This document shows, piece by piece, positions 16,103 through 24,532 of a stretch of DNA of 64,000 bases. The notes below the pieces were generated by a model. That model was not told where the DNA came from and did no database searches. It saw nothing but the letters and a program-made list of their open reading frames with translations. The DNA is from Bacillus infantis NRRL B-14911 (GTDB lineage Bacteria; Bacillota; Bacilli; Bacillales; Cytobacillaceae). The first letter of the stretch is position 1. Each line of letters opens with the position of its first letter. The DNA lies in the NCBI RefSeq assembly GCF_000473245.1, contig NC_022524.1, positions 4,627,501 to 4,691,500 of the forward strand, given 5' to 3'. The position numbers were made by a program, and so were the translations under genes.

Positions 16103-17239
16103 ATGAAGGCAGTCACCTATCAAGGCATCAAGAATGTTGAAGTCAAAGAGGTTCCGGATCCCAGAATCGAAAAGCCGGATGATATGATCATCAAGGTTAC
16201 AAGCACAGCGATCTGCGGGTCAGATCTCCATTTAATTCACGGATTTATTCCTAATATGCAGGAGGATTATGTGATCGGCCATGAGCCGATGGGCATTGTC
16301 GAAGAGGTCGGCCCTGAAGTGACAAAGGTGAAAAAAGGGGACCGCGTCATCATTCCTTTTAATATTGCCTGCGGGGAATGCATCTATTGCAAAAACCAGC
16401 TTGAGAGCCAATGCGATAATACGAATGATAACGGCGATATGGGTGCTTATTTCGGCTATTCCGGTAATACTGGCGGCTACCCTGGCGGACAGGCAGAATA
16501 TTTGCGGGTGCCTTTCGCCAATTTCACCCACTTCAAAATTCCGGAAAGCTGCGAAGAGCCGGATGAAAAACTGAGTGTTATTGCCGATGCCATGTCTACC
16601 GGCTTCTGGAGCGTTGACAATGCAGGAGTAAAAAGCGGGGATACCGTTATCGTACTTGGATGCGGACCAGTCGGCCTGTTTGCCCAGAAGTTCGCCTGGA
16701 TGAAGGGAGCCAAACGGGTCATTGCCGTTGACTATGTGGATTACCGCCTCCAGCATGCCAAACGCACGAATAAGGTTGAAATCATCAATTTTGAACAGTA
16801 TGAAAATGTTGGGAGCCATCTTAAAGAAATCACGCATGGCGGGGCAGATGTAGTCATCGATGCGGTCGGCATGGACGGAAAGATGACTGACATGGAATTT
16901 CTGGCAAGCGGACTGAAACTTCAGGGCGGGGCCATGAGTGCCCTCATCATTGCCTCACAGGCAGTCCGCAAAGCCGGGACCATCCAGATCACAGGCGTCT
17001 ACGGCGGCCGCTACAATGGCTTCCCGCTTGGGGATATCATGCAGCGCAACGTCAATATCCGCTCCGGGCAGGCCCCGATGATCCACCTAATGCCATATAT
17101 GTATGAACTGGTGGCCACCGGAAAAATCGATCCGGGAGATGTGGTGAGCCATGTCCTCCCGCTCAGCGAAGCCAAGCATGGCTATGAAATCTTTGATACA
17201 AAAATGGATAACTGCATCAAAGTCGTATTAAAACCTTAA
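16103..17239 (+). CDS. adhB: Zinc-dependent alcohol dehydrogenase AdhB
   Basis: A 378-residue medium-chain dehydrogenase. The catalytic zinc ligands are in ICGSDLH and the following GHEPMG; the structural zinc cluster is CGECIYCKNQLESQC; the NAD-binding motif is GCGPVGLFAQ. It resembles glutathione-independent formaldehyde or threonine-type dehydrogenases, including the short insertion YFGYSGNTGGYPGGQAEYLRVP. Its place between four coat-protein-like genes suggests that it is made during sporulation and possibly packaged in the spore. The substrate is not known. Confidence 0.92.
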   Translation: MKAVTYQGIKNVEVKEVPDPRIEKPDDMIIKVTSTAICGSDLHLIHGFIPNMQEDYVIGHEPMGIVEEVGPEVTKVKKGDRVIIPFNIACGECIYCKNQLESQCDNTNDNGDMGAYFGYSGNTGGYPGGQAEYLRVPFANFTHFKIPESCEEPDEKLSVIADAMSTGFWSVDNAGVKSGDTVIVLGCGPVGLFAQKFAWMKGAKRVIAVDYVDYRLQHAKRTNKVEIINFEQYENVGSHLKEITHGGADVVIDAVGMDGKMTDMEFLASGLKLQGGAMSALIIASQAVRKAGTIQITGVYGGRYNGFPLGDIMQRNVNIRSGQAPMIHLMPYMYELVATGKIDPGDVVSHVLPLSEAKHGYEIFDTKMDNCIKVVLKP

Positions 17240-17251
17240 GGAGCTGGCAGA

Positions 17252-17446
17252 ATGGACTATCTTTTACATGAAATCCTGGAAGTCCAGGAAATCGCAGCAT
17301 TTAAAACGCTTTGCCTGACAAAATCAAAGACGATGAAAGCACTTGTCACTGACCCGCAGCTGAAACAAATCATGCAGAAAGACGTGGATGCCTCGACCAT
17401 CCAGCTGCAGGAATTCAGTTCTGTTTTATCAAAAGTACAGCAATGA
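17252..17446 (+). CDS. yraE: Spore coat F-like protein YraE
   Basis: A 64-residue helical protein very like YraG (LHEILEVQEIAAFKTLCLTKSKTMKALVTDPQLKQIMQKDVD) but lacking its C-terminal tail. It starts 12 nt after adhB behind AAGGAG. The duplicated pair (yraG/yraF and yraE/yraD) around adhB indicates an old tandem duplication. Confidence 0.85.
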   Translation: MDYLLHEILEVQEIAAFKTLCLTKSKTMKALVTDPQLKQIMQKDVDASTIQLQEFSSVLSKVQQ

Positions 17447-17458
17447 GGAGTTGATTAT

Positions 17459-17758
17459 ATGATTCAATTTATAGAAAAATTGACCGGCATGGACGCACTG
17501 ACAGACCAGATGGTCGCCATGGACCTCTTAAATTCAGCAAAAAGCGGTGCAAGAAATCTCGCGATGGCTATAACGGAAGCAGGAACACCTGAAATCAAGG
17601 AGATGCTCACCCGCCATTTGGAGGCAACCTTGGATCTGCATGAGGAAATCTCCACCTATATGATGAAAAAAGGCTGGTACTATGCCTGGAATACAGAAGA
17701 ACAAACGAATCTGAATCTGCAGAACATGGAGACCGCTTTGAAACTGCCTACTCTGTAA
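17459..17758 (+). CDS. yraD: Spore coat F-like protein YraD
   Basis: A 99-residue helical protein of the CotF-like family (MDLLNSAKSGARNLAMAITEAGTPEIKEMLTRHLEATLDLHEEISTYMMKKGWYY), last gene of the yra operon. The spacing from yraE is 12 nt with a GAGGAG site. Its homologue YraF lies three genes upstream. A terminator-like hairpin follows. Confidence 0.85.
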   Translation: MIQFIEKLTGMDALTDQMVAMDLLNSAKSGARNLAMAITEAGTPEIKEMLTRHLEATLDLHEEISTYMMKKGWYYAWNTEEQTNLNLQNMETALKLPTL

Positions 17759-17765
17759 GAGACAA

Positions 17766-17797
17766 AGGATGGACTGCTTATATGCGGTCCATCTTTA
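17766..17797 (+). terminator. Terminator-like hairpin after yraD
   Basis: GATGGAC and GTCCATC pair around a short loop, with only a weak T tract after the stem. Confidence 0.5.
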
Positions 17798-17841
17798 CTT
17801 GGATGAGGATAAGGCGGCTTCTGAATAGCCAATCTCTCTAA

Positions 17842-17942
17842 GGCTTTTGAGGCACTGTGTCTGCCGATTCACCACCTTAGAGTGACTTATATCTCACTTT
17901 TTGAAGCCTCTGTCTGCTCATTCACTACTCTTGAGTGACCCA
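17842..17942. repeat. Two diverged units of the 53-bp GAGTGAC/TGAGGCACT repeat
   Basis: TGAGGCACTGTG...AGAGTGAC and TGAAGCCTCTG...TTGAGTGAC lie 53-54 bp apart and share TTCAC, CTT.GAGTGAC and the TGAGGCACT-like arm with the large array at 50965-51830. The two loci are therefore copies of one family about 33 kb apart. The pair lies between the convergent ends of yraD and katX. Confidence 0.8.
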
Positions 17943-17977
17943 CAGCACCCTCCCCTAACTCCGGACCCTTCCCCAAC

Positions 17978-18023
17978 AAAAAAAGCCGCCCGGCCCACCA
18001 GTCATCCTGATGTCCCGGGCAGC
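17978..18023 (-). terminator. Terminator of katX
   Basis: On the minus strand a GC-rich stem (GCTGCCCGGG / CCGGGCGGC) with a long loop runs into seven T residues. Confidence 0.7.
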
Positions 18024-18041
18024 CCTTCGGCTTATAGCGTA

Positions 18042-19691
18042 TTAATATGGATCAGCTTCGTGGCCTTTGTCCACGGCTTCTCTCGTTGCCTCGTTGGCAG
18101 ACAATGAGCCTTGGCCGTATTTGGATTGTCCTGCTTCACGGCCGGGAACATTGTCTTCCATAGACATTTCGTTCAGCTCTTTCGTTCTTTTTTCAATGCC
18201 TTCCTTCACGCGGCGGCCGTAATCTTCATCCGCCTGTGTGAAGTGTTCGACCATAGCGTCCTGGATGCGCTTATTGCACGCAGCAAGCGCTTCGGACAGG
18301 TTCTTGATCAGCTCATCGCGCTCCCAATCCTCCAGGCTGCGATAGGTATGCCCTGCCTGTCCATAGTTGTTCGGGCGGTCGATCGGCGCGCTCATGGCTG
18401 CTGCATTATAAGTCGGCTGATGCGGTGCCGGGCTCGCTTCTCCCACTTCCTCAAAACCGCCGAGCATGGATGGCTCATAGTTGATATGCGGATTGTCCCC
18501 GGATTCCTTCGGATCGCGGACATCCATCTGGCCACGCTGCTGATTTGTGCGGACAGGCGCTTTCGGTGCATTGACCGGCACTTTCAGGTAGTTGGCGCCG
18601 ACGCGGTAGCGCTGGGTATCAGAGTATGAGAAAGTGCGTCCCTGGAGCATTTTATCGTCGGAGAAGTCCATTCCATCGACCAGGACACCTGTTCCAAAGG
18701 CAGCCTGTTCAATCTCGGCATGGAAGTCAACCGGATTGCGGTCAAGGACCATGCGGCCAACCGGCAGCCATGGGAATTTGTCTTCCGGCCAAAGCTTCGT
18801 ATCATCTAGAGGATCGAAGTCCAGCTCAGGGTGGTAGTCATCCTCCATGATCTGCACATACAGCTCCCATTCCGGATAGTCGCCGCGTTCAATAGCTTCA
18901 TACAGATCCTGTGTAGCATGCCCCACGTTCTTCGCCTGGATCATATTCGCTTCTTCCTGTGTCAGGTTGCGGATGCCCTGCTTTGGCTCCCAATGGTACT
19001 TAACAAGCACCGCTTCACCTTTGTCATTGACCCATTTGTACGTATTAACGCCAGAGCCCTGCATATGGCGGTAAGTCGCAGGGATGCCCCATGGCGAGAA
19101 CAGGAATGTGATCATATGCGTGGCTTCAGGCGTGCGGGAAACGAAATCAAACATCCGCTCAGGGTTAGGCACATTTGAAGCAGGATCAGCTTTGAAAGCA
19201 TGGATCATATCAGGGAACTTCATCGCGTCGCGGATAAAGAAAATCTTAAGGTTGTTCCCGACCAGATCCCAGTTTCCATCCTCAGTGTACATTTTTACTG
19301 CAAAACCGCGCGGATCACGCGCTGTTTCAGGAGAGTCCTTCGCCCCTGCCACTGTGGAGAAGCGGACCATCAGCGGGGTCTTCTTCCCTGCACCTGAAAA
19401 TACTTTCGCGCGGGTATATTTTTCGACTGGCTCATCGCCAACTTTTCCGTATGTCTCAAAATAGCCGAATGCCCCTGACCCGCGTGCATGGACGACGCGC
19501 TCAGGCACTTCCTCACGGTCAAAGTGGGAGATTTTTTCAATAAAGTGGTAATTCTCAAGTGTAGCGGGTCCGCGGTTGCCGATCGTCCGTATATTCTGGT
19601 TATCTCTTACAGGATGGCCTTGGCGGGTCGTCAGCTTCTCGCGCTTCACATCATCGCCCTTTTGCATATTCTTATCCTTATTCTGATCCAA
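18042..19691 (-). CDS. katX: KatX-type heme catalase
   Basis: A 549-residue heme catalase that dismutates hydrogen peroxide. The distal histidine is in [18 protein letters not shown], the essential asparagine region is [14 protein letters not shown], and the heme-ligand region is [13 protein letters not shown]. The full clade-3 core is followed by about 70 extra helical residues, a length close to B. subtilis KatX (547) rather than vegetative KatA (483). I place the start at TTG 19691, behind GAGGAGG, not at 19718. A weak forespore-like promoter (GTATA at 19750-19746, 15 bp, GAAAAGATAA) lies upstream, consistent with spore use. Confidence 0.88.
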   Translation of the reverse strand: MDQNKDKNMQKGDDVKREKLTTRQGHPVRDNQNIRTIGNRGPATLENYHFIEKISHFDREEVPERVVHARGSGAFGYFETYGKVGDEPVEKYTRAKVFSGAGKKTPLMVRFSTVAGAKDSPETARDPRGFAVKMYTEDGNWDLVGNNLKIFFIRDAMKFPDMIHAFKADPASNVPNPERMFDFVSRTPEATHMITFLFSPWGIPATYRHMQGSGVNTYKWVNDKGEAVLVKYHWEPKQGIRNLTQEEANMIQAKNVGHATQDLYEAIERGDYPEWELYVQIMEDDYHPELDFDPLDDTKLWPEDKFPWLPVGRMVLDRNPVDFHAEIEQAAFGTGVLVDGMDFSDDKMLQGRTFSYSDTQRYRVGANYLKVPVNAPKAPVRTNQQRGQMDVRDPKESGDNPHINYEPSMLGGFEEVGEASPAPHQPTYNAAAMSAPIDRPNNYGQAGHTYRSLEDWERDELIKNLSEALAACNKRIQDAMVEHFTQADEDYGRRVKEGIEKRTKELNEMSMEDNVPGREAGQSKYGQGSLSANEATREAVDKGHEADPY

Positions 19692-19997
19692 ACTGCATAA
19701 CCTCCTCAAATTAATCACCTTTATCTTTTCTAGTTAAGGAAATTTTATACAACAATAAAGGATGATTTTGTAAAATGATTTTCTTGCTATGTAGGTCTTA
19801 AGATGATATTGACCGGGGAACTTAAAGGTAAAAACAGCTGTTACAACTAAATTTTTACCCGGCGGATACCCCATTTAAACTGTCTATTATAAAAAAATAA
19901 TTATAATTAGAGAAATACTTTTCACTTTCAAAACTGCTGCAAAATGAGTATGATAATATAAAACCTCAAATCCCTATACGAAAGGTCGTATTTATAA

Positions 19998-20429
19998 ATG
20001 GCAGAAACAGTACGTTCAATTCCCCGTCCCCTCGTCAGGACCAACCAATGGTTCATTGTCATCAGTGTTGTTGCCAGCTGGCTGACCGGGCAGGAGTGGA
20101 TTTTAGCGATCCCGCTTATTGCCGGTCTGATGGGCCTCCTGTTCGGATTCAACCCCATCATGCGGGCCGCCAGAACATTCCTGAAGAAAGAACCGTCTGC
20201 CTATCTCCCTGAGGAATGGGACCAGCAGCAGTTCAACCAGGTTATTGCAGTTGTGTGCCTTGCCGGAGGACTGGTGTCCTATTCATTAGGATTCACAGTC
20301 CTGGGCCATATCTTCACCATCATGGTTGCTCTCGCTGCATTCGTTGCCATCCTCGGCTTCTGCATCGGGTGCTTCATAAGATTCCAGCTGATCAGATTGC
20401 GTGCCAAGCGAAGAATGAGCCAGAATTAA
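19998..20429 (+). CDS. DUF4395 family membrane protein
   Basis: A 143-residue protein with four hydrophobic segments and the DUF4395 pattern: IPRPLVRTNQWFIVISVVASWLTGQEWILAIPLIAGLMGLLFGFNPI, then FNQVIAVVCLAGGLVSYSLGFTVLGHIFTIMVALAAFVAILGFCIGCF. The conserved GFCIGC cysteine pair near the C-terminus suggests possible redox chemistry in the membrane, an inference. It is monocistronic and ends at a perfect terminator. Confidence 0.85.
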   Translation: MAETVRSIPRPLVRTNQWFIVISVVASWLTGQEWILAIPLIAGLMGLLFGFNPIMRAARTFLKKEPSAYLPEEWDQQQFNQVIAVVCLAGGLVSYSLGFTVLGHIFTIMVALAAFVAILGFCIGCFIRFQLIRLRAKRRMSQN

Positions 20430-20434
20430 TAAAG

Positions 20435-20471
20435 CGAGGGAACCTCAGATCAGAGGTTCCCTCGTCTATTT
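20435..20471 (+). terminator. Terminator of the DUF4395 gene
   Basis: A perfect 12-bp stem CGAGGGAACCTC / GAGGTTCCCTCG, loop AGATCA, followed by TCTATTTTTC. Confidence 0.9.
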
Positions 20472-20568
20472 TTCTTTAAAAAAACAGAAAATGATCATTT
20501 TCCCTATTATACAAGCCCTCTCCATATCAATCAGTATTCATAGAATATAGAGGAAAGGGGGTTTAATA

Positions 20569-20895
20569 ATGGCACAAAAGACATTTAATAATCGCAGCGC
20601 AGCCACCCTGCAAATTGCTCTCCTCGTCCGGCAAGGCGAAAACCCGGCCAACTTTGATGGAGATGTTTATTTTACACTGGCGCCCGGACAAACAAGAACG
20701 ATTACCTATGGAAATGCACAGAACGTGTTCCTCAACGGAATTGTGCTGAGTACAAACTTTAATGGCGATATTTATAATAAAACGCAGATAGTCACCGAAA
20801 GGGGAAGCCAGCTCGATAATCTATTAAATACAAATAGCATTATTGATATTCTCCCCATCTCAACTGACTATGTCATTTTCGGCCGCAATGCTTAG
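20569..20895 (+). CDS. Unrecognised beta-rich small protein
   Basis: A 108-residue soluble protein with no signal peptide, no cysteine and many Asn, Thr and aromatic residues. Hydrophobic residues alternate along predicted strands (LQIALLVRQGE, DVYFTLAPGQTRTITYG, VFLNGIVLST, DYVIFGR), suggesting a single beta-sandwich or barrel domain. I do not recognise the family. The start is secure: AAAGGGGG lies just before the ATG, and a long-stem terminator follows. An extracellular-matrix or spore-surface role is conceivable but unsupported. Confidence 0.7.
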   Translation: MAQKTFNNRSAATLQIALLVRQGENPANFDGDVYFTLAPGQTRTITYGNAQNVFLNGIVLSTNFNGDIYNKTQIVTERGSQLDNLLNTNSIIDILPISTDYVIFGRNA

Positions 20896-20908
20896 TTAAG
20901 CAAACCGT

Positions 20909-20955
20909 TTAAGGTGAACCGCCCAGTTTTGAGAGGGCCGTTCACCTTAACTTTT
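20909..20955 (+). terminator. Terminator of the 108-residue protein gene
   Basis: TTAAGGTGAAC and GTTCACCTTAA form an 11-bp perfect stem followed by CTTTT. Confidence 0.85.
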
Positions 20956-21135
20956 GATAATCTATAATGTTCATCGAAGCCTTTTCCATCCGAAGATCCC
21001 CAGCGCTATTGCACGCAAAGAAAGCAATGATAAGGACTCTCTCAGGATCATAAAGAAAAAGCCCGGATATGGTACAATATTACTTTCCAAAAGAAAAAGC
21101 CGCCTGAACAGCAGCCTGAATTCTTCCTCCTCTAT

Positions 21136-21594
21136 TCACTTCACCTTCGCCACTCCAAGTGCATAATGGCCAAACAGTATATTTTCAACCAGCTCACCTT
21201 CAGCGTCCTCGCATTCTACAATGAGGATGACCTCAGAATGGACTCCTTTCAGCTGCCTTCTTTTCTTTTTTACGATTGCTTCTGTAAAAAGGCGGATACC
21301 AACACCAATCAAGAAACCGGCAGCTGCGGTAATCAGCCCCCAGTAGATCGGACCCCATGCTAACTTAAATCCGATGCTAGCCCCGACAACAGAGAAGGCA
21401 GTCGCTAGCGCTGCCCCGATGTCAATAAGGGAAGTTCCATCAGAACGGTTCAGGCCATCGAACAGCTTATGCTTCTCCTGGCGATTATCCAAAGGGACGA
21501 TATAGATTTTTTCACGCTTAATTCCCTTCTTCTCCAGAGTAGAAACCGCCATTTCGAGTGAACTGCTATGTTCAAATGTTGAAAACAGCTGCAT
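21136..21594 (-). CDS. Small membrane protein with glycine-rich helices
   Basis: A 152-residue protein: an N-terminal ferredoxin-like alpha/beta region (FEHSSSLEMAVSTLEKKGIKREKIYIVPLD) followed by two glycine-rich hydrophobic helices (IGAALATAFSVVGASIGFKLAWGPIYWGLITAAAGFLIGVGIRLF) and a basic plus beta C-terminal region. The pattern is like bacterial stress-related glycine-zipper proteins. It is co-directional with, and starts 3 nt after, the membrane gene at 21598, so the two likely form an operon. No function is assigned. Confidence 0.65.
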   Translation of the reverse strand: MQLFSTFEHSSSLEMAVSTLEKKGIKREKIYIVPLDNRQEKHKLFDGLNRSDGTSLIDIGAALATAFSVVGASIGFKLAWGPIYWGLITAAAGFLIGVGIRLFTEAIVKKKRRQLKGVHSEVILIVECEDAEGELVENILFGHYALGVAKVK

Positions 21595-21597
21595 TAG

Positions 21598-22386
21598 TCA
21601 TTTCACCTTCTGACCTTTTAGAATCCGAAAAGAGGATGATTGGTAGTTTTTCCTGAAATATGCCCGCTGTTCTTTGTTAAATAACTTATTGTTCTCTACG
21701 GTGTTGATATAAGAGTCATATAATGAAAAGCCGTATAAGGACGGGAAAAATAACAGCCACTCCGCATGTATGACAGCCGTCGATTTCTCAATATCCCCCA
21801 TAAATAAGTACGAAAGAGCTTCAAGGCCATGGGAGTAGTAAAAAAAGACGACTGCCCAGATGATAGTGAAAAAAGCAGACACAATCCGATGTATGTATAA
21901 CTGGCCCAAGCCCGGCACAAAAAACGACCACATAACCGCCATTACGGGATTTCGCTTATCTAGATAGTTTATCTCCAAAGCTCCCATGCTGAAGGAATTG
22001 AACTGATGCTCCTCCCTTTCTGCGAGAACATGGATCTGATTTAAATCGACCGTCGTCCGGTAGCTGTCCCAGATGGCAAAGATATAGACCGGGATATATA
22101 TCAGCAGCCACCTTACTTCCAAAATTTCTTTTGCCCTTTCAATTTCTCCTTGAAAAGAATAAACCATTGCTAAATTGAGCTTCGATTTAATATTTACGAC
22201 TACTTCCCAAATGAATAGCACAAATCCCCGAAGATATTTTGATAAAAGAAGATGGCCAAAACCCGGAAAGGCAGCGCTCCACCAGGCAATGATATAGGGG
22301 TTCCGCAGATGGATCTGTGTAGTTCCCAAAATGCTCACATGCGCTCTGTACCTTCGGGCTGTATTGTCATTCGTATAGTTATTCAT
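21598..22386 (-). CDS. Membrane protein with an internal duplication
   Basis: A 262-residue protein built from two similar halves. Each begins with a P-G-(F/L)-G-(H/Q)-L motif in a hydrophobic segment (AAFPGFGHLLLSKYLRGFVLFIWEVV; SFFVPGLGQLYIHRIVSAFFTIIWAVV), then a charged E-R-A/E-K-S segment and a third segment ending in W/L-YDSY. This resembles two fused TM2-type modules. The gene is translationally close to the next one. The function is unknown. Confidence 0.7.
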   Translation of the reverse strand: MNNYTNDNTARRYRAHVSILGTTQIHLRNPYIIAWWSAAFPGFGHLLLSKYLRGFVLFIWEVVVNIKSKLNLAMVYSFQGEIERAKEILEVRWLLIYIPVYIFAIWDSYRTTVDLNQIHVLAEREEHQFNSFSMGALEINYLDKRNPVMAVMWSFFVPGLGQLYIHRIVSAFFTIIWAVVFFYYSHGLEALSYLFMGDIEKSTAVIHAEWLLFFPSLYGFSLYDSYINTVENNKLFNKEQRAYFRKNYQSSSFRILKGQKVK

Positions 22387-22724
22387 AGCCTTCCACCTTA
22401 ACTGTATCTATTGTATTATCCTTCCTCCCATTCCTTCTTTTATCCAGACCGCTCTGTAAAAATAAAAAGGGCACCGATCCTTTCAGATCAGCGCCCATGC
22501 GAAATTTTGCTATTTTCCCCTATCCGCCCTCACGAAACGAGAATCAATGCCCGGTTGTTAGGTGTTATCTGTAAATGGTTCTGAGGTTACAATACTGGGT
22601 ATGAGCTGTGAATGAGGAGTTGAACCTCAGGGCCACCCCGAACCCCGACCATTAAGTGCAGCTTGACCCTGCTGCAGGGTTTGGCATTCGCCTTCCCGTA
22701 CGCTACCAACTTCCATAGCAATAA
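22387..22724. other. Intergenic region without a recognisable gene
   Basis: About 340 bp between two minus-strand genes. It contains a terminator (22463-22497) and a short palindrome ACCCTGCTGCAGGGT near 22666. No open frame with a ribosome binding site and no RNA gene was recognised. Confidence 0.6.
22463..22497 (-). terminator. Terminator downstream of the DIP1984-family gene
   Basis: On the minus strand GGGCGCTGATC pairs with GATCGGTGCCC, an 11-bp stem in which both non-Watson-Crick positions are G-U pairs, followed by TTTTTATTTTT. Confidence 0.8.
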
Positions 22725-23186
22725 TCAGCGTTCCATCAATTCTGTTTTCCAGTTCAATTCCTGAATCTTTACATCCAGGGTCCTGTATCTCTGGGATAAT
22801 TCATCCACAAACTTTTGGGTTTCTTTCACATCAATCATTGAAACATATTTGATTTCCGACCGTGAATAGCGGTCATGCCGGATGGTTGCCTGCCCCAGCA
22901 GGTCGCTGTAAATCGTTCGTTCCTGCCCGATCAGATCCCTGCTTGTGAGTGCGTCAGCGAGCGACTGCGACTGATCATAAGGGGTATGGATATTGGTGCG
23001 GTTAATGTTTTGAATCAGGCTTTTTAGTTTTACCAGGATCTCTGTCAATTCTTCCATTAACACCTGAGGCTCCTCATTCGGAAGATCCCCCTCCTGGACT
23101 CTCGCATTCTGGCTCAGCCGGTTCCTTAATTGCTCGACCCTCTTCTGGTAATCCGAACGCAAAATCAAGGCCTCTGCTAATTTCAT
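22725..23186 (-). CDS. DIP1984 family protein
   Basis: A 153-residue, almost entirely helical cytosolic protein. It matches the DIP1984/septicolysin-like family: MKLAEALILRSDYQKRVEQLRNRLSQNARVQEGDLPNEEP, then NRTNIHTPYD, LADALTSRDLI and a long C-terminal coiled-coil helix ending ELNWKTELME. I chose the ATG at 23186 because GGGAGG lies 7-9 nt upstream. The function is unknown, although homologues are widespread as single genes. Confidence 0.85.
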   Translation of the reverse strand: MKLAEALILRSDYQKRVEQLRNRLSQNARVQEGDLPNEEPQVLMEELTEILVKLKSLIQNINRTNIHTPYDQSQSLADALTSRDLIGQERTIYSDLLGQATIRHDRYSRSEIKYVSMIDVKETQKFVDELSQRYRTLDVKIQELNWKTELMER

Positions 23187-23342
23187 AAATGACCCTCCCA
23201 TTGTTTATACTATTATAGTTTCGATTCTTTGCGGCAAATTCCTGCCGGGTAAAACAGTTTGCTGGCTTGTACTGCTTCCAGAGCCTTATGATGATCTTGC
23301 AGACAGCCTGCTGAAACATTCTTCGAAGGGGTATACAGTAAC

Positions 23343-23487
23343 TGTGGATATCATTCTTATTCAGCAAAGGTTTTCAATCATCTTATTGTGGATATGGCTC
23401 GATTATGGGCCAATCCCGGAAATCCTGCTGTGGATATCTTGATTATCAACAATCATAGTGGGGATATCGCCAGTTTTATGTGGATAG
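23343..23487 (+). repeat. Iterated TGTGGATAT elements
   Basis: TGTGGATAT occurs at 23343-23351, 23387-23395 and 23429-23437, TGTGGATAG at 23479-23487, and GTGGGGATAT near 23458. The spacings are 44, 42 and 50 bp. Each is one base away from the DnaA-box complement TGTGGATAA. All lie on the plus strand in front of the dltE-like gene. The pattern is seen directly; its role is unknown. Confidence 0.6.
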
Positions 23488-23522
23488 CGGGTATCATCAA
23501 TCGAATGAGAAGAGGTGCAAGA

Positions 23523-24284
23523 ATGAAACTTACAGGAAATACAATACTTATTACAGGCGGTGCTGCAGGAATCGGGCTGGCTTTTACTGAGAGATTTATT
23601 AATGCCGGCAATACTGTCATTGTCTGCGGCCGGCGGGAAAGTGTCCTGCAGGAAGCTAAGGAGAAATTCCCTGGACTGATTATAAGAGTTTGTGATTTGG
23701 CTGTGGAATCAGAGCGATCGGCCTTGTTTGACTGGGTGGAGGAAAATCATCCTGAGGTAAATGTACTGGTGAACAATGCCGGGATTCAGCAGCGCTTTAA
23801 TGTGCTGACAGCAGATGCGAAGAAGGACTGGGGCTATTTTAACAAAGAAATCACTACAAATATTGAGGCGCCTTTCCACCTTTCAATGCTGTTCGCTCCA
23901 TTCCTGGCAAAGAAAACGGAAGCGGCCATCATCAACGTGACTTCCGGGCTGGCGTTTACGCCGCTCGTCATTGCGCCAATCTATTCCGCTACGAAAGCAG
24001 CGTTCCATTCCTTTACCGTCAGCCTGCGCCACCAGCTTTCCGGAACACCAGTGGAAGTGATTGAAATCGCTCCTCCTGCAGTCAACACGGACTTAGGCGG
24101 TGCCGGACTCCATACCCAGGGCGAACCTTTGAATGAATTCGCAGATGGAATTTTTAAAGGACTGGCAGAGGGCAAAGAAGAAATCGGCTATGGCTCTTCT
24201 GTCGAACGTCTGCGTATGTCCCGGGATGAACTGGATGCACATACTGCGAAGATGTACCAGGCTATGAAACACACTATCGAATAG
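23523..24284 (+). CDS. dltE: DltE-like short-chain dehydrogenase
   Basis: A 253-residue SDR starting MKLTGNTILITGGAAGIG, with NNAGIQQRFN, the catalytic YSATKAA and the C-terminal GYGSSVERLRMSRDEL. This is the profile of B. subtilis DltE, an oxidoreductase of unknown substrate. Here no dltABCD genes adjoin, so a role in teichoic acid D-alanylation is not indicated. AGAGGTG precedes the ATG at 23523; the longer open frame from 23388 begins in the repeat region and is unlikely. A terminator-like hairpin follows. Confidence 0.88.
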   Translation: MKLTGNTILITGGAAGIGLAFTERFINAGNTVIVCGRRESVLQEAKEKFPGLIIRVCDLAVESERSALFDWVEENHPEVNVLVNNAGIQQRFNVLTADAKKDWGYFNKEITTNIEAPFHLSMLFAPFLAKKTEAAIINVTSGLAFTPLVIAPIYSATKAAFHSFTVSLRHQLSGTPVEVIEIAPPAVNTDLGGAGLHTQGEPLNEFADGIFKGLAEGKEEIGYGSSVERLRMSRDELDAHTAKMYQAMKHTIE

Positions 24285-24310
24285 GTCTTTTCCCGCTTAA
24301 TATCTCAATG

Positions 24311-24343
24311 GAGGGCTCAGTGCCGGGCCCTCTTCACTTTTCT
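24311..24343 (+). terminator. Terminator of the dltE-like gene
   Basis: GAGGGC and GCCCTC pair with internal G-C extension, followed by a T-rich stretch (TTCACTTTTCTT). Confidence 0.6.
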
Positions 24344-24379
24344 TGCATCAATGGCAGGAAAAACTGCATAAAAAAACTG

Positions 24380-24532
24380 CTATTTTCTAGCAGTAATTGT
24401 TAACGCCCTGCGGAGTAAAAGTATGTCCTGGTGAATGCTTTTCCTTACTTGGTCATCGCTGCATAGCATAAGTTCATCTCTTAAACGTCCAAGCTCTCTG
24501 CTGATTAGTAAGTGTTCCGCCTTACTAAGCAT
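24380..24532 (-). CDS. Very small helical protein
   Basis: Fifty residues, MLSKAEHLLISRELGRLRDEL to the basic C-terminus, predicted as two amphipathic helices. Size and layout recall the Spo0E-like phosphatases and other two-helix regulators, but the Spo0E signature SQELD is not present (SRELG instead), so I do not assign it. AAAAGGAG 8 nt before the ATG at 24532 supports translation from this start rather than from 24565. Confidence 0.55.
   Translation of the reverse strand: MLSKAEHLLISRELGRLRDELMLCSDDQVRKSIHQDILLLRRALTITARK

Noticed and set aside
20539-20547. CATAGAATA as a SigK-type -10 element before the 108-residue protein gene
   Set aside because: It would place the transcript start on top of the ribosome binding site, and no matching -35 is present at the right distance.
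23343-23487. Chromosomal replication origin
   Set aside because: DnaA-box-like elements are one base off consensus, and there is no dnaA, dnaN, AT-rich unwinding element or origin gene set.
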